From Brachypodius melanocephalos (taxonomy: Eukaryota; Chordata; Aves; Passeriformes; Pycnonotidae): 64,000 nucleotides of DNA. Of this stretch, positions 52,501-61,039 are shown piece by piece. The stretch is taken from positions 34,701,493-34,765,492 of the forward strand of contig VZSR01003807.1 in NCBI GenBank assembly GCA_013398615.1. The letters run 5' to 3'. The position numbers and the translations under genes were made by a program. Numbering within the stretch: the first letter of the stretch is position 1; every line of letters begins with the position of its first letter. The notes below the pieces were generated by a model that was not told the origin of the DNA, made no database searches, and saw only the letters and a list, made by a program, of their open reading frames with translations.

Positions 52501-55229
52501 AGAGAAATCTTGACAGTGAATTTTTATTACCATTCTGATATAAGTAAAGACTTTAAAGTGAGAAGCTTTATGGCACTATTTTTGATTTGTGTTAACTAAA
52601 ACAGTTTTAAAAAAACCCAAACCAAACTGCCATTTTAACTAGAAAAAGAACTTTCTATATGAGCGTGCTTTTCAAACAAGCCAGTCCCAATTCTCTACAA
52701 TTTCTTTATGAACAAATAATATTTATTTGATATATTGCTTTCTTTACTATAATAGAGCTACTGTGACTTATAAATCCACCAGATTATCTGAAATTGACAG
52801 TGTATGGAAAATTCACCTCTGGTCCAGATTTGGAACGTATGTGCCATTACATCTGTAAAACTAAATGCAAAGTTTGATATAATGATTTATTATACATACA
52901 AGAATTACAAGTGAAATGGTTTCACAAAGCAACTAAATTTTATATCAAAAAGTACACAAAAAAAATGACAAAAATTGCACAAAAACGTGTACTCTGTATT
53001 TCATAAAAATCTTGCACATGGACAACAACTGCTCAGGGATTGTTTATATTAAGACCAAAAAAAACCAGGGATTAGAAGATCTTCCTTTATTATTTAAACC
53101 TAATTTCTTTTGCTACTGTAAAACAGAGTTCAGGGTTTTGGTTTTTTTTTCAAAACCAGTTTTAAGGATCATTCTTCTGTGGACAGAACCAAGACAACAT
53201 CATCTACAGAAACTGTGTCTGAGGCTAATCTTCAACAGCTTTTTGAAACTATTGAAATTTCACTTCAGCCCTGTACAAAGTCAGAAAGAAAGAATGGATG
53301 AATCCTGCAAGAAGAAAATTTGTGAAAACAGAACTTTTTAACAACTTTTAAATTATGCTCATTTCCTTACATATGCTTGTGTAGCCCTAGAACTCATCCT
53401 CTGTTTCTTGTGCCACAATTTCAGATTGAGTTGTGGTGAAGATAGAGTTAGTCAGTTTTAAGGAGGAGGAGATTATTTATGTATTTCTCCAAAGTCTGGT
53501 TAGAACTTAGCAATTCAGTATAGAGAAGCACAGCTAGTATGAAGTTAGTACCAGCATAGGGAAGCTTGGTCACGTCAAGAAAATAATTCTAACTACAAGT
53601 AAAAATAAAAGACAGAATCTGGCCTACAGACTTTGAGTTAGGAGAAAAGGGACAATATAGAATAAAGAGACAATCTTGGTATACATTGTTCTTTTCCTAA
53701 TAATGATTTCTTTTGGTGGTGCCTGAATAATAACACATTGAATTGAATGAAATTCCCAGTTCCCTTTTTTCCCCCACCTTTTTTCTTTCTTCTTCTCTCA
53801 GAGGTTATGTTACCAAATCTGATGAGGATTGTAGTTCATTTAGCTTGAGTGTTTTTGTTCAGTTGTATTATATCTCTTTTCTGTTTTTCTTTGCAGAAGA
53901 TCTGACACAGCTGGACTAGATGCAATACAGGATGTGCATCCTACAGAATACAATGAAGTATTAGAAAACACTACAAATAGAGGAAATGGAAAAAAATCAA
54001 ATTCACTAAAAAAGATTTCAAATTCTTCATCGATTTCACAAAGATTTAATGTGTGAGAAGCACAAAAGACCACCCCCAACACTAAGAGACCCTCTCAATG
54101 TATATGGAACATTTCGGTGTAACAGTGACTGTTTTAACAAAGCAGTACATATAATATGTCATCTTTATCTTAATTTACAATTATCAGGAAGACAGGGCAT
54201 TTAAAATTAGTTGATCAGGAAGAAGAATATACACTTCTTTTGTATATATCTTATTTAATTTCTTTATACACTCACTCACATACACATATCCTTTGTGTGG
54301 TTGATACATTTATATAACTTTGAGAATCCTTGTACATGTGTATGATCCAATACATATATCATACACATACAATATTAGATTGTATAAAATAGCACAGTAT
54401 AATCTGTATAAATGCAGGTGATGATAAAAGTCTCTGGCCTAACACTATATGCAGGATAGGAATACACCTCGTTACCTTTTAAACCTTTTTCCTGTAAAGA
54501 TTTCCATTCAGCAAGTTTTTACATTTTTATAGACATAGTCATTTGAAAACTCAATACAATTTGTTTAGTACATTCTTGAGGGTAAAAAATGTCTTTTTGG
54601 CTTAGTGACATAGTAAAATCCTAGCATGAAATTGTGGAGAACTAACTAGGGTTGAAGACTTCCTACAACTTTGTTAATCACTGTTACAATATATGCAACA
54701 TGAAAACTAACTTCACTCATGAAAATTTGCCAAGAAGTCACAAACCCCCTGCGTGTATTTAAAACAGTCTTTTAAAAAGAGGATAAGCCTACTCACTGTT
54801 CTGCACAGCTCCCCTTTCTAAGCACACATGCATGAGGATGCGAATGACAGACGACAGAGGATGAGAAAATCAAGAGTCTGTACTATGCCTACACTTATCA
54901 TGGCACCCAAAGTATCAACTGAGCATTCTGAATGAAACACAAAAACTGACATATTCTAAGCCATATTAATTACTCAGCAAGTGCAAGAAATACAGCACAT
55001 TTTGGAGCCTCTCTCTACACCCTTCTCGGAAGTAACAAGGAGCCCACAGGCAAAGTGCTCAAAGCCCGGAGTATGGTAGCTGTTTATCCATTAATGCTGA
55101 GCACTGTATTATTGTTATTATTAGTAGCAGTAATTCTAATTTTGTCTTATCTACCTAAAGATTCCATAAACAAACCTCCCCCCCCAGTTTAAATTCCCAT
55201 TTATGGCATAACATTTTCTATATCAGGAC
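49522..55229. other. Intergenic DNA upstream of the EPHA7 promoter
   Basis: AT-rich DNA without a recognised gene. Around 54,240-54,420 alternating TA/CA-rich sequence occurs, with an 11-bp perfect inverted repeat at 54336-54368 (ATGTGTATGAT and ATCATACACAT). The plus frame at 53012-53341 (109 codons) has no domain and is probably chance. Distal regulatory elements for EPHA7 may lie here but cannot be picked out. Confidence 0.6.
54336..54368. repeat. Perfect 11-bp inverted repeat
   Basis: ATGTGTATGAT at 54336-54346 and ATCATACACAT at 54358-54368 surround an 11-base spacer. It sits in TA/CA-rich DNA where such symmetry is more likely by chance. Confidence 0.6.
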
Positions 55230-56429
55230 CCGCATCTGCGCAAGGCGTGTTTCAGATTCTCGCACAATCTTGCCACCGAATTGCAATTACACCCCTCGCT
55301 CTTTGCAGCCTTCGCTTGCTTCCGAGACGACAGTCACTTATTTTGTTTACATCGCAGTATCCATCCTTCGAAAGGACACGACGATGCACTTTTAGCGGAG
55401 CAGTACAAAAGCCAGTCCATGCCGCTCGGCATCCGCCCCGGGAAGGTTGCGCGGGACAGAGGTGGAGGAGGCAGGGGCCGAGCAGGGGGCGCGGAACGGG
55501 GAGCGCAGCCGGGGCCGCCGCCTCTCGCCGCGGGGGCTGCGCGGCCCGGGAGAGGAGAGCTCCCCCCGAGCCACCGTGCACCACGCTCCGCTCCGCGGCC
55601 TCAGTCGGGGAGCCGTAAGTTTTTGTGTCCATCCCGCAGTTATTTCATTGAAGAAGCGCGGGGTGGGTTGGAGAAAGCAAAACGGAGGGGTGGGGGCGTG
55701 ATGGATCCCCGGGCAGAGCTCTCCCGGTCCGCAGGGTGAGGACTGACAAGAGAGATTTGGCAAGTTCCTCTCGCCCTCGGGTTTCACTTTCCTCCCCCCC
55801 CTCCCCCTCCTATTTAAATTGTCTCATTGTTAGAGGATTACACGCGCTTCAGGTTACACCCGGAGAGGGCAGGGGGGAAGAAGCCGCTCCTTCCCCTCCC
55901 CACATAACGCCTTATATTGCCATTAACCTGTTCTTCATATTTGGGGCAAACCGGAGACCCGGGGCGGAAAACACGAACGCAACAGAGGGAAGGGATCCCA
56001 AGTGATGTCAGCCCCGGGGAACTTGACTGTTGCGGCAGGGCTGTCTCAGGGAATCATCCCGCAGCTTCTGCCGAAGTTTCCCTTTCCGTGGCAGCAGCCC
56101 AGATGCGCGCTCAGCCCGGCCACGGGCGGGCACCGCGCGGGGGCAGCGCCGGGACACGCCGGAGGCGCCTCGGCTTCGGACTGAGGCCGGACCCTGGCCG
56201 GGACCCTTACTCTCGCTGTCCCGGCGGCTGCGACACGGGGAGACTACCAGGAGCCCTGGGGCGGGATGCACGGACATCCCCTCGCTCACAAAACGATCCA
56301 GACGGGTGCCTCGGGGCGTGCGGGACAGCGCCTGGAGCGTCCGGGTTAAGCGCTCCGCTCGCGGCTCGGCCCCTCCGTCCCGGCGCTGCGCCCCGCGCGC
56401 AGCCCGCGGTTCCCCAGCACCGGCAGACA

Positions 56430-56640
56430 CCCGACACCGCCGCGCGCTCATTGGACAGCGCCGCCGGCCCCGCCTCCCCGGCCGCGGCGACTCAGGGGGC
56501 GGCTGGGCCCGCCGGCCGCCGATATCTGCTGTCGATTGGTAGGAAGCCGCTGTCAGTCACATTGAGGGATGGGCCGCCCCGCCGCCGAGGCCCCGCCCCC
56601 CCATCCTCATTGATATTATCGGCGCGCGGCGCGGGCTGCC
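56430..56640 (+). promoter_or_regulatory. EPHA7: Likely EPHA7 core promoter, TATA-less
   Basis: Two inverted CCAAT boxes (ATTGG, NF-Y type) lie at 56450-56454 and 56535-56539. GC boxes of Sp1 type lie at 56468-56477 (CCCCGCCTCC), about 56494-56503 (GGGGGCGG core), and 56591-56600 (CCCCGCCCCC). A TGTCA site is at about 56,551. No TATA box sits at a fitting distance from the ATG. The arrangement fits a CpG-island promoter with start sites somewhere between about 56,560 and 56,700. The exact start is inferred. Published work reports direct HOXA13/HOXD13 control of EphA7 in limb; I did not locate those sites. Confidence 0.6.
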
Positions 56641-56868
56641 GGGCTGCAGTCGGGGCTGGCGGGCGGCCGGCCCGGTGCGGGAGCCGGGCAGCGGCGCGGA
56701 GGCGGAGGAGAAGGAGGCGAAAGAGAAAGGCAGCCTGGAGGGAGGGAGCGCCGAGCCACAGACTAGCACAGCAAATTCTCCACCGTCTTCTAGCACCCAC
56801 CAAGCGGCGGCAGTGGCAGTGTCTAGGAATAGAGAGCTAGAAATATAAAATCACCCCGCTCCTGCACC
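56641..56868 (+). other. EPHA7: Probable EPHA7 5' untranslated region (start approximate)
   Basis: This is GC-rich, purine-rich leader-like sequence that becomes less GC-rich toward the ATG. It contains no ATG before the proposed start at 56869. An in-frame TAG at 56830-56832 closes the frame upstream, which supports that start. The left edge depends on the unknown transcription start. Confidence 0.55.
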
Positions 56869-56965
56869 ATGGCTTTCCAAAGTAGGCTCCCTTCTTGGAT
56901 TATTTTGTGCTCCGTCTGGCTGTTCCGCTTTGCACACACGGGGGAGGCACAGGCTGCAAAAGAAG
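56869..56965 (+). CDS. EPHA7: EPHA7 exon 1 coding part (ephrin type-A receptor 7, N-terminus)
   Basis: EPHA7 is a single-pass receptor tyrosine kinase of the plasma membrane. It binds GPI-anchored ephrin-A ligands and guides axons and tissue boundaries. This exon encodes 32 full codons plus the first base of codon 33. The ATG has a strong context (CACCATGG) and an in-frame stop just upstream. Residues 10-20 (WIILCSVWLFR) form a hydrophobic signal-peptide core. FAHTGEAQAAKE follows, with cleavage probably near residue 27 by analogy with the mammalian protein. The match to EPHA7, including the HTGEAQAAKE stretch, separates it from other Eph receptors. The exon ends at GAAG followed by GTAAGG, a good donor in phase 1. 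The substitutions at residues 2, 5 and 7 relative to mammals are ordinary signal-peptide drift. The gene continues with exon 2 at 60975. Confidence 0.93.
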
Positions 56966-58139
56966 GTAAGGTGATGCGGAAAACAAAAGTTTGAGCTTAT
57001 TTATTGCTTTTGCCCACGAAGTCTGTTTGATGGCTTAGTAGGGGACCTTCCTGCCGCTGCCAGCTGCTTGTCAGCCCCCCTCTCAGAAAAAAAAAAAAAA
57101 AATGAAGACTTTTTAGTTGAGGTGAGAGGGAGGAAAAAGCACGGCATTCACTGGGGGTTGTGTGTGTGTAAGTATGAGGGACCGGGACAACTGCCTTTGC
57201 TCCCAGGAATGAGGTTTGCGAGGCGTTCGCACGTGATGAGGAGGGATGGGGCTGGGAGAGCCCCCGGCCCGGCTATCCGTGCAGGGGAGCGTCTCTCTCC
57301 CGTGCCAGCCCTGCTCCTCCCGGGAAGGTGCAGGGAGGGCGGGTTACATCGCTGCTCCTTGGGCAGCGGCTGAGGGCCGAGTTTTAGGGCTCGGGACGAT
57401 TGGTGGGAGGCAAGGCACAGCGCGGGGTTTGGGCTGCGGGGCTCTCCCCGCCGCTCCCCAGCGGGGGCCTGCAGCGCTCCGGCCCAGCGGGGCCGGGCAC
57501 AGACCGCGGGAAGGAGCATCGGGGTGCAGTTCTGCACGTCCCAGGCGTGCAGGCTGGACATGTATTTAGAGGGTGTATAGGGCCTGGCGTCGTGTGCCTG
57601 CAATGTGTGTGCTCTCCCCCGGCATCGCTGGAGAGAGGTTTAGGATTTTTACACCATCTGCGTATCACAACGGAGCTTCCTTGTTCTCACCAGTCTAATA
57701 CTGGTATCTGTATAAGGCGCGCCCCGCACATTTGTTTCCCCCGCGCACAGAGACAAACCAGGCAGTTTTGTATCAGAGGCTGATGGAGGTGTTTAAAATC
57801 AATTCTCAAAGCCCATCTGGGAATCTCTTTTTTCACGGTGAGAAAATCCGAAATGATACAGAGGAGCGCCCTGCTTGCGCTTGACAGCCAAAGGCGAAGG
57901 TCCGTCTCCATCTTCGGGGAGGGGGGGACGACGACACACACGACATGACGGGGAAGGGGGAGTCAGGGCATTTTCGGTGTCTCTGCATATGCATGCGTTT
58001 GGGGTTTTCCCTACCTCCTCAGCTGGATGCGTCTGTATTTTTCATGAAACCTCTGGCATACAATAAAATATCCTTTGGAGCTTTAAAAACTACCTCAGTT
58101 AAAATGTACTCTGCCCTTAAAAGACGATGTCTATGGCGA

Positions 58140-59470
58140 GATTAGAGAGGGAAAGAAGAAGGAGCCTTTCCGTAGCAGCATTTCGAAAGTTTATTCGGAG
58201 GGGCTGTAAAGCACGGAAACCTTCACGCGGGGAGCACGAACGCGTAGCCGTGGGGTGGGGAGAGGAGAAGGGCCGGGCAGTCGGATAGGGAGGCAGGCGG
58301 GGAAGGTGCGGGCTGCCTGCCCCGTTCTGCCCTACGGATAAATCCGTGATCGGAGCTACGCCTGTGCTTCCCAGCGGTAGCCTATCCCAGGTTTTTTTCT
58401 GTGTTATACGTGTGTGGGTGGTTATATATGCATGTATACCTGCGAGTGTGCCCGTATAATGTCCGTATATTCGGAGAAAATCACCTAGCCAAAGGAGGGT
58501 CAGGAGGGGGCGAGCGGCAGACAGGGATTCATAGCGGCTACCTGCTGCAAGCGGAGAAAACTCTCGCGGAAGAAAGAGCGAGTTAAAAATAAATAATAAT
58601 AAAAAGTACTTTGTAGTTTCGCCGCCGGCCCCGCCGAAGGGCCGGGGAGACAGTAGCCCCTCGTGGTTTTCTACCCCTCCCCGCTAAGTACGGAAGAGGG
58701 ATGGGAGGCGTAAAAGGCTGAAAAGTTTTCCGACTTTCTTTTCTGTTGCTCAGTACAAGCCGCGGTGAGATGCTGGATAGGAACGGAGCAGGGTCCACCT
58801 GCTCTCTAAGCGAGGAAGTGACCGCGTTACCTGCGGAGCCCTCTGCCAGCCGCCAGGACCCTCGGGTCCAGCGCAGACACAGGGAGCGGGCTATCCCTTC
58901 GCTCCGTGGGTGCGAGAGCTCAGAGCTTCGTTCTGGGGCCGCTGTCCCGGGCCCCAAACCTCGGCTTCCTTCCAAAACCGCGGCAGACGGGGGTGTGACG
59001 GGGGCGGCCGCGGGACCGGCGCTCCGCCGCGGCTCGGCCGCCAAGCCCCGCTCCTCGTCGCGGGGGCGCGGCCGCCTGCGCGCAGCTCCGCGCAGCGCCC
59101 GGAGCGCCACTGCGGCTCCCCGCGGAGGCGAGAGGCCACTGCTACCCACCTGCGCGGAGCCCCGCAGAGCCCATTTCCCGCAGCCGCGCCCCCGCACTTC
59201 GCCCGCCGCCTCTCCGCCTCCTTTCCCTCTCCGCTCCTTGCGCAGCGCCCGGAGCGCGTTGCGCAGCTCCCCCGCGGAGGCACCGCGCTGGAGCCCCGGG
59301 GCGCTCCGGGTGCGGGAGGCTGCGGAGCTCCGGCGGGGTGCGCAGGACGCGGCACCGTCCCCCAGCATCCCTTCCTCGCGCTGCCGAACGAGCCGTGACG
59401 GCCACGGATTTCCCCGCACTGTGAGCAAGGCAGAAGCCGCTGGCTTGGAGAGCTCTTTCCCGGTAACTTT
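58140..59470. promoter_or_regulatory. EPHA7: Second CpG island, inside EPHA7 intron 1
   Basis: It is dense in CG dinucleotides, strongest at about 58,960-59,360 (many GCGCGG, CCGCCG and GCGCAG words). AT-richer DNA around 58,390-58,450 and 58,570-58,610 lies on its left part. It could be an alternative promoter, a Polycomb-type target island or an enhancer. Frames of 297 codons on plus (58746-59639) and 302 codons on minus (58583-59491) overlap almost fully and are Arg/Ala/Pro/Ser-rich, as expected from composition. An internal duplication is listed separately. Confidence 0.8.
59090..59283. repeat. Imperfect ~45-bp direct repeat, 150 bp apart, in the intronic CpG island
   Basis: GCGCAGCGCCCGGAGCG occurs exactly at 59090-59106 and 59240-59256. 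Both copies are followed by related sequence that ends in GCGGAGGC: CACTGCGGCTCCCCGCGGAGGC in the first and CGTTGCGCAGCTCCCCCGCGGAGGC in the second, shown here in parts only as the shared GCGGAGGC end and GCTCCCC core. The copies are clearly related and point to a local duplication. Confidence 0.75.
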
Positions 59471-60974
59471 GGATGCCAGAAGGAACGCCACGGTTTCTTT
59501 GCAAGAGTGTTTGCAGAGCAGGAGTTTGCCCCTGTGTTGGGGTTTGGTTTTTGTTTATTTCTTTGTGGGTTTTCTTTTTGTTTGTTTTGTTGGCTTGTTA
59601 TCTTTTCTTTCTCTGGTGTACTCACCCGTTGCTACGTGATGGAGAATTACTGCCAAATAAAAAGTAAAATGAATTGCAGCCATAGTGTGTTGTGCTGGTG
59701 CTGAAACGGTTAAATTTTTGGTGGTACCTTTTTTTCCCGGACCATTATAAATGTTCTTGTTTAACAAGCCGACGCACACACCACCTGCTTTTCTATAGAA
59801 AGAGTTACAAAGTAAAGCCCCTTGAATCCAACCTTAATGACATAAGCAGGTAATCTTTCTAGAGGGAGACTATCAAACTTCCTTAATGAGTAGTTCCACT
59901 TCATTACTGAAATACAGGCCTGGAAGCTACCGTTTTGTGTTCAGCTAACATTCCATGTATTACTGTATGAATTAACTTCTTAGGCATCTTTTTGGTAATT
60001 CACTGAAATTTTCTGTTAAATTCTCCTTGGAGAAAGGGCCAAAGCTAGAATTAAAACTGTTTTGATAGACCTGACAAAAGTTGCTTCAAGTTACAGCCTT
60101 ATGGTACACATCTAAATATCTTAGCACAGAAATGCTGTGTATAGAGTTATAAATAGCTTTATAGCTAAAGATATATGGAATAGGTTCAAATTAGGAATAC
60201 TGCTAAGGAGTTGGTTTATTAAGCTGTGATTAACCACTTTTGGAGGTAGGGTTACATTTAGCTGAAAATAATTGTGGTGCTGCTAGAACTGATGTATTTC
60301 TGTATATAAATGTCACCATGACGTGAAGATTTTAGGAAGCTATTACCATAAAGTGAATTAGTCTGATTTTGTGTATGCGAGGTGTGAGGTAATTGCAGAG
60401 GGTTGTGTTTTTTTTTTTTTTTTCCCTGTATTGCTGGTTGTCATTTATTTGCAGAATTATTGCTTTATCACCAAAGGGAAGTATTTTTCATTTTGACAAT
60501 TAAAAAAAAAAGGTCATTGCTTTTTCAATGCAATATAGACCAGTCCTGTATAAATCAGTTTGGAAATGTGTTGAAATATTTGTGTGTCTGTGTGCTTTAA
60601 GCTGATTGTAATAACCAGCATATGGAAAATGTCCTTATGAAAAAGGAGAGGGAGGGAGCATGCATCCTAATGACTGATTAATAGCACTTCAGAGGACTAA
60701 AACACCCCTCACTTTGTTTTAAGCAATGAAATTGTAAATATTTATGTGTGTCTACTTATATGTGAATGGTTAATAATAATTTGCCTGTTTAAAAACAAAT
60801 TCCTAGTCCTGGTTTCAGCTATTTTTTAATAGTATGAAGAAGAAACATTAATCTGTACAAAAATTATATTAATTATACCACTTTTTAAAATTCATATTTT
60901 GTTCTTTAGTTTTAATTTCCCCCTCTTGTTATGTTTGACAAGCTGTGGAATTTAATTTTTTTCCTTTTTTTTAG

Positions 60975-61039
60975 TAATATTGCTGGACTCTAAAGCACAA
61001 CAGACAGAGTTGGAATGGATTTCCTCTCCTCCCAATGGG
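60975..61039 (+). CDS. EPHA7: EPHA7 exon 2 (start of the ephrin-binding domain)
   Basis: Exon 2 is 65 bp. Its first two bases complete the split codon 33 (G+TA, Val), and 21 further codons bring the reading to residue 54 with a phase-0 end. The translation reads VILLDSKAQQTELEWISSPP then NG, the conserved first strand of the Eph ligand-binding domain. Ile at residue 34, where mammals have Leu, fits my recollection of chicken EPHA7. The acceptor is a T-rich tract ending TTAG and the donor is GTAAGT, both strong. Exon 3 should begin with the Trp codon that follows NG in all EPHA7 proteins, but it lies beyond the window. The coding sequence here is therefore 54 of roughly 1,000 residues. Confidence 0.95.

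Larger units (their letters stand above)
55230..56868. promoter_or_regulatory. EPHA7: CpG island spanning the EPHA7 promoter and 5' end
   Basis: The composition changes sharply from AT-rich to GC-rich with dense CG dinucleotides, densest at 55,430-55,620 and 56,090-56,760. An AT-richer dip lies near 55,810-55,960. The island leads straight into EPHA7 exon 1, so it is the promoter-type island common to developmental genes. Long open frames on both strands here (up to 307 codons on plus at 55917-56840) arise because GC-rich DNA has few stop codons. A divergent non-coding transcript is possible but not shown. Confidence 0.85.
56966..60974 (+). other. EPHA7: EPHA7 intron 1
   Basis: The intron is 4,009 bp and runs from donor GTAAGG to an acceptor with a long T-rich tract ending TTTTTTTTAG. 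The first ~700 bases continue the GC-rich promoter composition. A separate strong CpG island lies at about 58,140-59,470. After about 59,640 it returns to AT-rich DNA, with a T/G-rich stretch at 59,540-59,600 and a T run at about 60,409-60,423. No coding exon was recognised inside. The long open frames in the island are judged compositional. Confidence 0.88.

Noticed and set aside
55917..56840. 307-codon plus-strand open frame in the promoter CpG island
   Set aside because: It ends just before the EPHA7 start in another frame and is Arg/Ala/Pro/Gly-rich. It overlaps long frames on the other strand. GC-rich DNA has few stop codons, and no domain is visible.
58583..59639. 302-codon minus and 297-codon plus open frames in the intronic CpG island
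   Set aside because: They overlap almost fully on opposite strands and have the low-complexity composition expected from CpG-rich DNA. No domain, signal peptide or splice structure supports either.
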